Origin: Tritrichomonas musculus
Taxonomy: Eukaryota; Parabasalia; Tritrichomonadida; Tritrichomonadidae
Direction: 5' to 3'
Assembly: GCA_039105265.1 (NCBI GenBank)
Contig: JAPFFF010000010.1
Span: 3,534,001-3,598,000, forward strand
DNA: 64,000 nt
The notes below the pieces were generated by a model. The model was not told the origin of the DNA, did no database searches, and saw only the letters and a list, made by a program, of their open reading frames with translations. Each line of letters opens with the position of its first letter. The stretch's first letter is position 1. Positions 19,601 to 27,624 of this stretch are shown here, in pieces. A program made the translations under genes and the position numbers.

Positions 19601-19683
19601 GTTTTTGAAGTAGAATTTTTAGTAAAAAAAACAGGATACACATCATTATCATTAAAATAAAAATGCTTATTTGCAAGCTTAAT
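16660..19683 (-). CDS. DDE transposase, continuing a USP-like frame
   Basis: The frame is open from 19683 to the stop at 16660. There is no ATG in the first ~90 codons: the first lies near codon 78 counted from a GTG at 19641. Counting from that GTG: residues 80-190 are Asn/Ser/Asp low complexity, including an NTNDD repeat; about 455-480 is a Glu run; about 560-690 is basic and helical; a helix-turn-helix-like part lies near 700-760. The DDE triad is D783 (GFVDEAG), D868 (LIEDNCPMH) and E904 (NGVVEGYFG), with 35 residues between D and E, as in Tc1/mariner-like enzymes. It would cut and join the element ends. The ATG-less N-terminal part resembles the end of a USP domain (HFYFNDNDV, then SVLFLYED), suggesting it is read by continuation from the upstream frame. 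A separate start at the later ATG is also possible. Confidence 0.85.
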   Translation of the reverse strand: MKLANKHFYFNDNDVYPVFFTKNSTSKTPNLVYDINNGLNRNSVLFLYEDFNDQFDPGAFEIIDNRVYKNKEIVSNLSRFFKDISNDPNIQMSNSNDNSQNNSQDNSGFNSQDNSQYNSGFNSQNSSQNNSDDDSNSFFLFSTVSSNISSYSTESSSDIDDNINTNDDNTNDDNTNDDNTNDDNTNDDNTNDDNTNDDNTNTNKNNSKNQSNSFPRPFIEANPSDNDVLQLNQVESTPVSPRYISLVRYASQKFNLSESLIDEILGKNLNVSNHSGLQKEKVIVENLNATNLNGVLFIHNNGIPSCSKTNDEKGKFMIYRKLFLYAGSVLKNLEFNDLGKTNSETYKIKLNIPQILAEEIKEKGKLVYKILRKIIDEGDFSYQKVKERLMPILNWYRNKFSNIMTRDVLSNKAIDDNLGKVLKENIFSRSGDDFFSLSTEDLLNTEEEEDQINIEDDIEKELNTRQYNEEEEEEEEEQEEEEENVEYKKNLRSGNDYRLGYHDYLPSDDQSDLNQINLFDDEPDLTGDDNEFVLGEYDWKNRAKFTDAKDIREKLVDLFSNHPDQIPRGKIELRSLIISEFLNEYTQMGYLFPSRSKFIDDYISRNSDPLTKSKIVKEYEDIIERENQRIKKERHKRKTKEEKKIHEKRQKKTTFIYGKSTLDEKIRWFESCDEQQRYEILAESNVYCDWGGKRPNISVVTDETLDCLLSLVLDFPTMSAANYTEYLNSKYGPNHDNPISLRTVYTCLKMMKLTVKKASFAPPNRNSVGLRLFRVAWCKFMKRILKTNNNILLGFVDEAGITVNEGRTFGRAYAGITPVINCPLSKIKMTIISVVFPGFGVLYKMINKSVDGNEYAQFLSDVNEFIRKYICNNQTDVILIEDNCPMHRSKCVENVLNHISISLIPIVPYSPALNGVVEGYFGFVKLKNIQTAGNKGELAQRREIEKNWKKITQDKFKLETCHSLYREWYSRMNECIEGKPIITEHIAIDQKIDASKLDNVTVNRVNN

Positions 19684-20413
19684 TTAAAGTTGAATAATGT
19701 CCAGATTTGTATGTTCCTGTATAAAGAACAGATGATAAAAAGCGATAATTATGATTTGCAATGGTAATATATGTATTAACTGCCACATAATTTGTCTTGA
19801 ATCCACCTCCATTCTCTTCGCGATCCATATAAAGAAGTAAATATTTCGGTAGTTTTCGAATATTATAACAAGTCGATAATTTCAAATCGAGATTCTTTTG
19901 GAGTGTATCAGCTGTTGAAGGTATTTGTAAATAAAATGAATAACCATAAACTGTTCTCTCTGCAGAATCAATATCAATATAAAAAAAATCTTGAATAGTT
20001 TGAGATAACGATTTTAAAAAAAACCTTACAAAATAACGGATATCTTTCATTTTTCGAGGCATTCTCCTATTGTTCCAACCTTTCCAGCTTGCTATAAAAT
20101 TATAAATTTGTATAAACTTTTTGACCTTTTTATCTTTCATTGATTTGATAATATCATGAATTAATATTTCATTTTTGTCTTTTAAATCTTCTTGTGAAAA
20201 ATAATCAAACATGTCTTCGCAATGTAAAAACATTTGGAGAAAAGAAATACAGTAACAATAAATATGCCTTGGTGGCGAATCACCATCTGAATTAAGAATT
20301 CCATGAAACAGGTGAAGGCCAATATTATTGCCAATATTCGCAACTTCTTTAAGACGATTGAGCGAAACATTTGCAGAAGAAGACGCTGGGTAAAGATTCA
20401 AATTTGCTTTCAT
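19679..20413 (-). CDS. Ubiquitin-specific-protease-like (C19) domain, transposon-borne
   Basis: 244 residues. A Cys-box-like motif CYCISFLQMFLHC starts at C53 and fits C-Y-x-x-S-x-L-Q of USP deubiquitinases; LPKYLLLYMDRE (about 190-201) matches the LPxxLxxxLxR strand; a His-box KSGHYST has H239. The frame then stops (TAA at 19681-19679), but the overlapping +1 frame goes on with NKHFYFNDNDVYPV, like the W-x-F-(N/D)-D-x-x-V box that holds the third catalytic residue, and this is the start of the transposase frame. The junction reads TTA AAT T AAG, so a one-base forward shift, or a one-base error in this copy or assembly, would join the two. Known USPs remove ubiquitin from proteins; a role in shielding the transposase or targets from degradation is speculation. 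Cys and His boxes are clear; overall similarity is distant. Confidence 0.6.
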   Translation of the reverse strand: MKANLNLYPASSSANVSLNRLKEVANIGNNIGLHLFHGILNSDGDSPPRHIYCYCISFLQMFLHCEDMFDYFSQEDLKDKNEILIHDIIKSMKDKKVKKFIQIYNFIASWKGWNNRRMPRKMKDIRYFVRFFLKSLSQTIQDFFYIDIDSAERTVYGYSFYLQIPSTADTLQKNLDLKLSTCYNIRKLPKYLLLYMDREENGGGFKTNYVAVNTYITIANHNYRFLSSVLYTGTYKSGHYSTLN

Positions 20414-20774
20414 TTTGTTGATTTTTTAAAAATCAAATTTTGAATTAAAATTGAATACTTTTATTAATAAACGGTTTTTTGCTAAGCAAAATCAGGAATT
20501 CTCTAGTAAAGTTCTTCATTTAATTGAAACCTCTATTAAATTATTTAATAATAAAATAATCTATAATAATTAAAGACTTAAAACCAAAATAAAACAATCC
20601 AAAATCTAATAGATTTTATGAAATAAAATATTGCTAATAATCTGATAATAATCTTAATTCTTTTATTATAATATAATTTATTAATTAATTATTTGATTTA
20701 ATGATGTTTATTCTTATAAAACAAATACATTTTGCAATATCTGAATCAAGATATTTTATATTTATTTTTCTCTG

Positions 20775-20901
20775 AGTTTGCTTAGCAGAACCGCTGGGAT
20801 TTTTAAAAAACATGTTTTTTTCATTCAAAAAAAATTGAAAAGATTGAATACTGCCTGAGTTTGCTTAGCAAATCACCCGAGTTTGCTTAGCGATACCTGT
20901 A
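20775..20901 (-). repeat. Right terminal inverted repeat of the 5.7-kb transposon
   Basis: Reverse complement of about 15227-15350. It contains three inverted copies of the subterminal motif (TGAGTTTGCTTAGCA), the outermost two 19-20 bp apart. Confidence 0.88.
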
Positions 20902-20903
20902 AT

Positions 20904-21379
20904 TAAAAAAAGCATTATTCTGTATTGCAAATAATAAAATGATTCAAATTATAAAGCTTCTCACTGTTTTTAATTTAATTAAATGGTTAAAGAAAAAAGT
21001 TGCAATTTCACAACTTTTTGTAGCAAATGACTTCGAATATAAAATGACGTGAAAACCTGACATATAAATAATGTTAAAATCAGTAAAATTAATTTTGTGA
21101 AATATATAACGCATCATCATCTTGAAATATTAAAGCATTGATGTAAACTTTGGAGATGTGAAGAAATTCATTTTGTGAAATTTTAGTAAAATCAATATTT
21201 TAGAAAAATGGCAAAATCAAATGCAATAAAGATCAAATTGGTGAATCAAAACCAATATAAATCTATATGTATTGTTATTTTAATAATGGATAAATTATCT
21301 ATTATCTGAAAATTGAATAAATAATGATTTTTAAGGTGCTTTATCGTTTACTTGTTATCATTCAAATATCTTTATAATA
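20904..21379. other. AT-rich intergenic DNA
   Basis: No gene or repeat recognised between the transposon and the MITE. Confidence 0.6.
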
Positions 21380-21690
21380 GACCTTTTTATAAAAAGAATT
21401 TTTTTTTGCGATAAAGTATACTTTTTAGCGATAATGATCACTTTTTCATAAAAATGAACTTTTTCAGAAAAACGTAAAGGAATTAGAATTATTATTTAAA
21501 ACCAATGTTATATGATTCTAGACAAGCATATAATATATTTTAGTTGTTATAAATTATGTTTTATCAGTTTATTTTTAAGATATATAGATTCATTTGTTTA
21601 AGTGAAAAAGTTCTTTTTTTATGAAAAAGTAGACATTATCGCTAAAAAGTATACTTTATCGCAAAAAAAATTTCTTTTTATAAAAAGGTC
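21380..21690. mobile_element. 310-bp MITE, copy 1
   Basis: Ends GACCTTTTTATAAAAAGAA and its complement. The inverted repeats run about 75 bp and include GCGATAAAGTATACTTTTTA and AGCGATAATG. It is flanked by TA on both sides. It has no coding capacity. It is nearly identical (about two or three differences) to 25642-25951 in the same orientation. A non-autonomous DNA transposon with TA preference. Confidence 0.88.
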
Positions 21691-21735
21691 TAATAATAAT
21701 ATTAAAAAAAAATGAATTGAAAAATGATTTATTAT

Positions 21736-23133
21736 TTATAATGAGTTTGGTCTTTCAGAATCAGAATTTTCCTCGTCATCTGATATTTCTTCATTTTCAT
21801 CAATTGGTTTACTATTTGGTGCATAACCAAAAAGACCACAAACTAATCCACAAACACAGAAAACGAATGAAAGGCCAATGATTCTTCCAGGATTATCAAT
21901 AAACCATTGAATTGAACCGAGACCCATGCTTAAACCAAACTGGCATACAAGTGCACCAACGTTATTGAAGAAGTAAATATTTGTAAGGGCGCCTGCAAGT
22001 TTTTCTGGAGGAGTTATGATTGAAATCATTGCAAAAGGGCATGAGTTTGCAACGACTTGAGCAACTCCTAATGAAATGTAACCAAGTAAATAGAACCATT
22101 TATTTGTTGTGAAAAAGAAAACAACATTTCCGAGTGTACCAAAGGCCATACCTACAGTCCATGCCTTTCTCAATCCAAGGAAATTGACAATTGGTGTGTT
22201 AACAGTTGAATATGCAACTTGAACGACCGTTTGAATGAGTGCAAGGAGCTGTGAATGTGAAATCCCATCATCATATGTTTTGTATGGTCCTGATCCTTCT
22301 GGTGCTAATGGATCTCCGTGGAAAACTTTGGATGCAATGAAATTAGCATTTTGCCAATTGAACATTGTAGAACCTAAACAATAAAAGAAACAGCCAAGAT
22401 TCAAATAGAAAGTTTGCCTTGTGAGATCTTTGAAAGATTGAATAATGAGAGTGACTGGATTGGTTGTTTCTGGCTTCTCAAGTAGTGGCTCTTCAGGTGT
22501 TGCACAAACTGAAATCAAGAAGGAAACACCACCAATTATGCAGCTGACCATAAGAACAAGTGTTTCATTGTTGAATGAGGTATATTGATAGAGCTTCAAT
22601 GCACCAATGAGGTTTGATATAACACCTGCAACGGCATTGTAAAATGAAACAATGTTTGAAACTAAAACTTGTTGACTTGCTGGAACGACATCTGAACACA
22701 TTGAACGTCCAGGTCCATTTGCTGTATTTCCTCCAAGTGATGCCAATATTTGTCCAATCACAAAGATTGCAATGGCTGGTCCATTCTTATGCCCTGCCAT
22801 TTCTCGACAGAAAGAAATCATCATAAGACCCGCCAATACAAGAACTTCACCACCAATGATCCAAGGACGACGACGACCGATTTTTAATGTTGTTGTATCT
22901 GACCAAACAGCAACAAATGGTGGGACAGATATACCAACAAATGATCCAATAAGCTGAACAAATGTTGTGGCAACATTATTTAAACCAAGCTTTTTACAAT
23001 ATGGATTGGTTAATGCTCCGATTGGTGTCCAAATGAAATTGCATGTAAGTTGGTTAAGACAAATCGCAGCAATCCACAAAAGATTAATATGATCTCTTTT
23101 ATTAAGAGGAACCCAATTATCAGGACGAGCCAT
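21736..23133 (-). CDS. Major facilitator transporter, GPH/SUC (SLC45-like) type
   Basis: 465 residues with about 12 hydrophobic segments. Between segments 2 and 3 is SDTTTLKIGRRRPWI (residues 78-92), the signature loop of the glycoside-pentoside-hexuronide / sucrose-transporter group (S-D-x(4)-x-GRRRP). The loop after segment 6 carries CATPEEPLLEKPE, and the C-terminus is acidic (EEISDDEENSDSE). The protein probably moves a sugar or disaccharide with protons across the plasma or a vacuolar membrane; the substrate cannot be told. An initiator-like TCATT lies upstream. Stop TAA, followed by ATA, gives the TAAA-like signal often found at trichomonad 3' ends. Confidence 0.88.
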   Translation of the reverse strand: MARPDNWVPLNKRDHINLLWIAAICLNQLTCNFIWTPIGALTNPYCKKLGLNNVATTFVQLIGSFVGISVPPFVAVWSDTTTLKIGRRRPWIIGGEVLVLAGLMMISFCREMAGHKNGPAIAIFVIGQILASLGGNTANGPGRSMCSDVVPASQQVLVSNIVSFYNAVAGVISNLIGALKLYQYTSFNNETLVLMVSCIIGGVSFLISVCATPEEPLLEKPETTNPVTLIIQSFKDLTRQTFYLNLGCFFYCLGSTMFNWQNANFIASKVFHGDPLAPEGSGPYKTYDDGISHSQLLALIQTVVQVAYSTVNTPIVNFLGLRKAWTVGMAFGTLGNVVFFFTTNKWFYLLGYISLGVAQVVANSCPFAMISIITPPEKLAGALTNIYFFNNVGALVCQFGLSMGLGSIQWFIDNPGRIIGLSFVFCVCGLVCGLFGYAPNSKPIDENEEISDDEENSDSERPNSL

Positions 23134-23147
23134 GAGGTAAAAATAAA

Positions 23148-23152
23148 AATGA
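23148..23152 (-). promoter_or_regulatory. Initiator-like TCATT of the transporter gene
   Basis: TCATT on the minus strand, 15 bases upstream of the transporter ATG, matches the trichomonad initiator pattern. Confidence 0.5.
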
Positions 23153-23831
23153 TGTGTATTTTATAATCCATATTTTTGTTTTCTTTGAATATTTGCAAAT
23201 AAACTAATTCAATTAAAGATATACAAATTAAAGTTTATAATGAACTCTTTTTCAATTAAATTCAGATATAAAATTTGTAAATTATTCAAAAAGTTATATT
23301 CATTAGTTTTAAATTATGGTGATATAATGATTATAACTTTTTGAATAGCTTATATATTTTTATCTGATCCTTTTGAAATAACCAAAAATAATTGAAAGTT
23401 TGTAAACTACTACTATACTGTTAAAGATGTTTATAATCAATAGATTGTTTCAAATAATAATAATAATATAAAAAGATTATAAAGGCATGGTAAAATTGTT
23501 ATTAAGGACCAAAACACATACTAGGATCATGCTTTATAAAAAAATTTCAATTAAGAAAAGCATTTTTAAAGTTATAATTTTGGACTTAATAAGGTTATAA
23601 TTAAATGCAAAAAGTTTTTTACCAATTAATATGTTCATTTTAAATATAATATTTTAAGTTTTTTAGTTAAATGTGAAATGATGAATACAACTTTTTCATA
23701 GAATTATTTCTTTAAAGAAATTTTTAATTTACCCAAAATAAAAATCTAAAATCTAAACCTTTCTATTTATCACGTAAATGAATCCAACTTTTTAATATAT
23801 TTATGCATTTTTTAAAATAAAATTTAATAGA
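23153..23831. other. AT-rich intergenic DNA
   Basis: No feature recognised. It would hold the promoters of the transporter and of the former glucanotransferase gene. Confidence 0.6.
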
Positions 23832-25292
23832 ATGATGACTCTTTTGTTTCTGTTCACTTTTTTTAATGAGAGGTACCGCTTGTACTACCATTCAGAATAT
23901 GGTCAAAACATGATGATTTGCGGAAGCATTGATGAATTTGGTGATTGGAAAATCCCCAAAACACTATCATATCAAGGAGAAAAAGATGAATGTAATATTT
24001 CTAATGATGTTCCATTGACAGGTGAAAACACAACAATAAAGTACAAACATTTGGTTGAGCACCAATGAAATTATCATTGGGAACCCGAGAAAGATCATGA
24101 ACTTAATCTTGGCATAATCAAAGAGCCAATAAATATTAAAATTTCTAACTTATGGGATCACTCTTGGATTCTTTAGAATTTGGGAAATTCTTCGTGACAC
24201 ATGTGTTAATGGAATGCTAGGATATTTCTTCCCTTGCAATGCAGCAGCAGAAGGTGAAGGACTTTGGGACATTGATCGTTATACAAAATCATATGTTAGA
24301 TGTCATCTTCTTAGAGACAAATTTGGTGGTGAAGCTGAATGGGCATCAAAGACATTCTTCAACTCCAGAAATGTTGATCCGCATGATGATTGGTATGATT
24401 TCAAAAAAGAATATGACAATGAAGTCTAAATTGATGTAGCAATAGAAAAATTATTCAAAAATGATGAGAAAAAGGAATTTCGTTAACGCGAATGTCTCTT
24501 TCAATTAATTGATGATGTTTTATTGGTTGCTGATCCAAGTTATCCTGATGTTTACCATCCAAGAGCCGAGATCACAATTGAACACATTGAATTAACGCCA
24601 GATGGAAATAAATAATTTATATTACCATCATGGAATGAGCTTCCTGAACCACAAAAATCAATCATCAAAAAATTTACATCGACTTCACATATTTGAGACA
24701 AAATGAATTGTGGGTATCTAAAGCCAAACCTAAGCTGAACATTCTTAAAACATGCACAAACATGCTCATTTGTGCAGAAGATCTTGGACAACTTACTGAA
24801 GGCATCATTCATGCAATTGAAGAAGAAGCACTTCTTTCACTTCGTGTTCAACGTATGTCAAAAGATTTGAAGAAAGATTTCGATGAATATCAAAACTTCA
24901 ACTATTTGTTTGTTTGCTGCCCTTCAACTCATGATTGCTCTTCTCTAAGAGGATGGTGGGAAGAAAACTCAGAAGTCACTGGAAAATTCTGGCATAATCA
25001 AATGTGGGGGCATGATGCACCATTCAAAACTTGCAAACCTTCGATCTCTGAAACAATCTTAAAACAACATCTTTACTCAAATTCAATGTGGCCTGTTTTC
25101 TTGCTTCAAGATGTCACAGGCATTACTCAACATTTGAGAAGACAAACTCCTCAAGAAGAACAAATCAACATTCCAGCTGATCCAAATCATCGTTGGTGCT
25201 ACCGATATCCTTACACACTCGAAGAGCTCTTAAAGGATGAAGGATTTACAAATAATGTTTATGATCTTTGCAAGTCAAGTATCAGAATTTAA
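23832..25292 (+). pseudogene. Decayed DPE2-type 4-alpha-glucanotransferase (CBM20 + GH77)
   Basis: The start resembles a starch-binding CBM20 module (YRLYYHSEYGQNMMICGS, then FGDWK). From about 24170 GH77 blocks of the plant/amoeba DPE2 type follow: FRIWEI, GMLGYFFPC, GLWDIDRYTKSYV; then LICAEDLGQL with the probable acid/base Glu, SLRVQRM, CCPSTHDCSSLRGWWEE and SMWPVFLLQD. The family is about 950 residues; only ~1.46 kb remains. The second CBM20 and the first half of the catalytic domain, including the nucleophile region, are gone. In-frame stops occur near 24066, 24427, 24484, 24613 and 24696, with frame changes around 24170. The last 200 residues stay open (24693-25292). A working DPE2 would act on maltose and glycogen in the cytosol. 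Clearly dead as a whole. Confidence 0.88.
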
Positions 25293-25641
25293 TTTTGGGA
25301 AAGATCCAATTAAATCATAAACTACTGCCTTAAATATTTATTTATTTGTGTTTATTTTATTTTTAAAGTAATGAATTTAATTAGAAAACGTAATTAATGC
25401 AGATGTTCAATGCGGATGAATTCAAACAAGAACTCAACAAAAAAGATCATTTTCAAGTGATTTATTTTTCAAGTGAAAAAAAGTTCAAAACAAATAAGAA
25501 ACAAATTAATAAATAGAAAGAATTTTATAAAAAAATAATAATGTTTAATACGTAATTAAATTTTTTTTGAATCGAAAAGATATTATTCAAATAGTTGCAA
25601 AGATGCATTTTAACTTAATGAAAATTTCATAGTAAATTATA
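25293..25641. other. AT-rich intergenic DNA
   Basis: No feature recognised between the pseudogene and the second MITE. Confidence 0.55.
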
Positions 25642-25951
25642 GACCTTTTTATAAAAAGAAATTTTTTTGCGATAAAGTATACTTTTTAGCGATAATGATC
25701 ACTTTTTCATAAAAATGAACTTTTTCAGAAAAACGTAAAGGAATTAGAATTATTATTTAAAACCAATGTTATATGATTCTAAACAAGCATATAATATATT
25801 TTAGTTGTTATAAATTATGTTTTATCAGTTTATTTTTAAGATATATAGATTCATTTGTTTAAGTGAAAAAGTTCTTTTTTTATGAAAAAGTAGACATTAT
25901 CGCTAAAAAGTATACTTTATCGCAAAAAAAATTTCTTTTTATAAAAAGGTC
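25642..25951. mobile_element. 310-bp MITE, copy 2
   Basis: Same sequence and orientation as 21380-21690 with very few differences. TA precedes it; TT follows it. With copy 1 it forms a direct repeat around the transporter gene and the glucanotransferase relic. Confidence 0.88.
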
Positions 25952-25995
25952 TTATGTATTGAATTATGTTTTATAAATAAGAAAAGGTGTGCAAA

Positions 25996-26988
25996 TTATA
26001 TTAAAAAGTGAAGATACTGAAGCTTCAATTTTTGTGCTCGTAAATTGATTAAATTTAGCCAATAAGCGAAACTCTTGAAGAAGTCATAATTCATCAAAAA
26101 TTCGATAAAGCGATTTACATTTTCGGTTTCAACAACAATTGTCTGTCCCTTATTGTGAAAACGAGTCAATTGCAGTAAATGAAGCAATTGATTGAATTCG
26201 TTTATCAAAAATACCATAATTGTTATTGAAATCAATTCCATGATTAAAACTCTTGCTCGAAAAGCTTTTTCAATTGCTTTTTGTTTGTCACCTTTCTGTT
26301 CTTTGTTCTCCTTTTGCTTTTTGAACTTCTCTACGACATGCTGCCTGATCAAGTAATAAATGCAAAAGAGTGGCAAGCATAAAGGAGAAGAATAACTTGC
26401 TCTGTATAAAATTAGTGGAAGTGCTCCACTTATAATTTTGTATGCACCCGACCAAATACGAAATGTGACAAGAAAAACAAAAACGCAAAAATTAGCATTT
26501 GTGATCATTGGCGCCAAATACACTGAAAGTCGTCCAATAAGGACGCCAACAACACAATCTGAAATAAAATGACGTCCTAAGTTAATTCTTGCCATAACAA
26601 CCAAAATAATCCACAAATATGTAAATGGGAAATATGATGCAGCAACTGAGACGCAAATTGTATGTTTTGATGGAAAGGATGAACTTGTAGAATTTTTGGG
26701 ATTGAATATACCTTCATAACTGCCTGGCCTTCGTCGTTTTATTAAATGTTTTCCGATTGATGAGAAAAATCCGAAATATACAAAAGATAGTGATAATAAA
26801 TATGCTTTTTCATGGAATCCTAAGCAATATAAGAAAAGAGGAAGATACCTGATTTTTCCTGGTGCTCCCAACTTTGAAACAGTATTCCAGAAAAATTTTG
26901 TATATGGGGCGAAACAAATTGTCTGTATTAATTTAATGAATGGTAGTTCAATAGCATTAAGTATATCCAAAAACTTTGATTGATTCAT
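25996..26988 (-). CDS. PAP2-family membrane phosphatase
   Basis: 330 residues with five or six hydrophobic helices. The three PAP2 signature motifs are present: K80-x6-R87-P88 (KHLIKRRRP), S104-F-P-S-K-H-T110 (usual form P-S-G-H), and R134-x5-H140-x3-D144 (RINLGRHFISD). This set marks lipid-phosphate phosphatases and sphingosine-1-phosphate phosphatase-like enzymes, which remove phosphate from lipid phosphates such as phosphatidate or long-chain base phosphates; the F-x-SK-H form fits the S1P-phosphatase side. The tail has a basic Lys-rich stretch (about 220-240) and further helices. It acts in an internal or plasma membrane. No neighbour is functionally linked. Confidence 0.88.
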   Translation of the reverse strand: MNQSKFLDILNAIELPFIKLIQTICFAPYTKFFWNTVSKLGAPGKIRYLPLFLYCLGFHEKAYLLSLSFVYFGFFSSIGKHLIKRRRPGSYEGIFNPKNSTSSSFPSKHTICVSVAASYFPFTYLWIILVVMARINLGRHFISDCVVGVLIGRLSVYLAPMITNANFCVFVFLVTFRIWSGAYKIISGALPLILYRASYSSPLCLPLFCIYYLIRQHVVEKFKKQKENKEQKGDKQKAIEKAFRARVLIMELISITIMVFLINEFNQLLHLLQLTRFHNKGQTIVVETENVNRFIEFLMNYDFFKSFAYWLNLINLRAQKLKLQYLHFLI

Positions 26989-27203
26989 TCTGAATAAATA
27001 TGATTTTTTTCGAGATTGAAAAAATTGTCAAAATTTTATGATATCAAATATTTGAAAAAAACTTGATAGCTTTCTTTCAATTTTATAAAAATTGAATAAA
27101 AAATTCAATACAATTTTTATTTTATCATTCAATTTTTATCTTATCATTCAAATTTTTCATTTCATTCATTGATATACAAAATTATAATATATGGTATTCG
27201 GCG

Positions 27204-27235
<32 letters not shown>

Positions 27236-27274
27236 CATTTTAATTATTACACGAACTATTTTTATGTTATTTTT
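26989..27274. other. Intergenic DNA with T-run next to Polinton B
   Basis: ATTCAATTTTTAT repeats around 27090-27160 and a T-run at about 27208-27233. The last T-rich bases (27270-27274, TTTTT) match those after the right end of the Polinton (44569-44573), so they are the likely target-site duplication. Confidence 0.65.
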
Positions 27275-27553
27275 AGTAGTATATGTTTGTCATGATTTTA
27301 GGACTTCGTCCCAAACTCCTGACAAACCCTTTGAAAACACCTTATTTTGGGCACTTTTTTGGTCTCAAACACCTCATTTTAGCCCTTTTTTGACTCAAAA
27401 AGTTGTCCAACAATTTCTTAAGTATCCCCATACTTGACCCCCCTATTTTCACTCAACAATTTGGGTTCAAAAAGATGTTTGTCATACTCGCTAATAAAGT
27501 CATTGATTTAGGACTAACGAGTTGTTTCAACTTTTTTGAAAAAAATATTTTTT
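27275..27553 (+). repeat. Left terminal inverted repeat of Polinton B
   Basis: 279 bp, identical by eye to the reverse complement of 44290-44568. It starts with AGT as usual for Polintons. Confidence 0.95.
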
Positions 27554-27624
27554 GGAAATTTTCTCATCCACGATAAGAGGTATAAATTTTTTATATTTTT
27601 TTATTTTTTATCTTCATTGCAAAA

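Larger units (their letters stand above)
15227..20901. mobile_element. Tc1/mariner-superfamily-like DNA transposon with USP-like domain, 5.7 kb
   Basis: The element begins CAGGTATCGCTAAGCAAACT and ends with the inverted complement (...CGATACCTG); it is flanked by TA on both sides (15225-15226, 20902-20903). The first 56 bases of each end are identical when inverted, and similarity extends to about 125 bp. It encodes a DDE transposase (16660-19683) and, just upstream on the same strand, a ubiquitin-specific-protease-like frame (19679-20413). A large array of an 18-bp motif fills the left 1.3 kb. TA target duplication and CAGG ends fit the Tc1/mariner superfamily. It is much larger than typical members. 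Confidence 0.85.
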
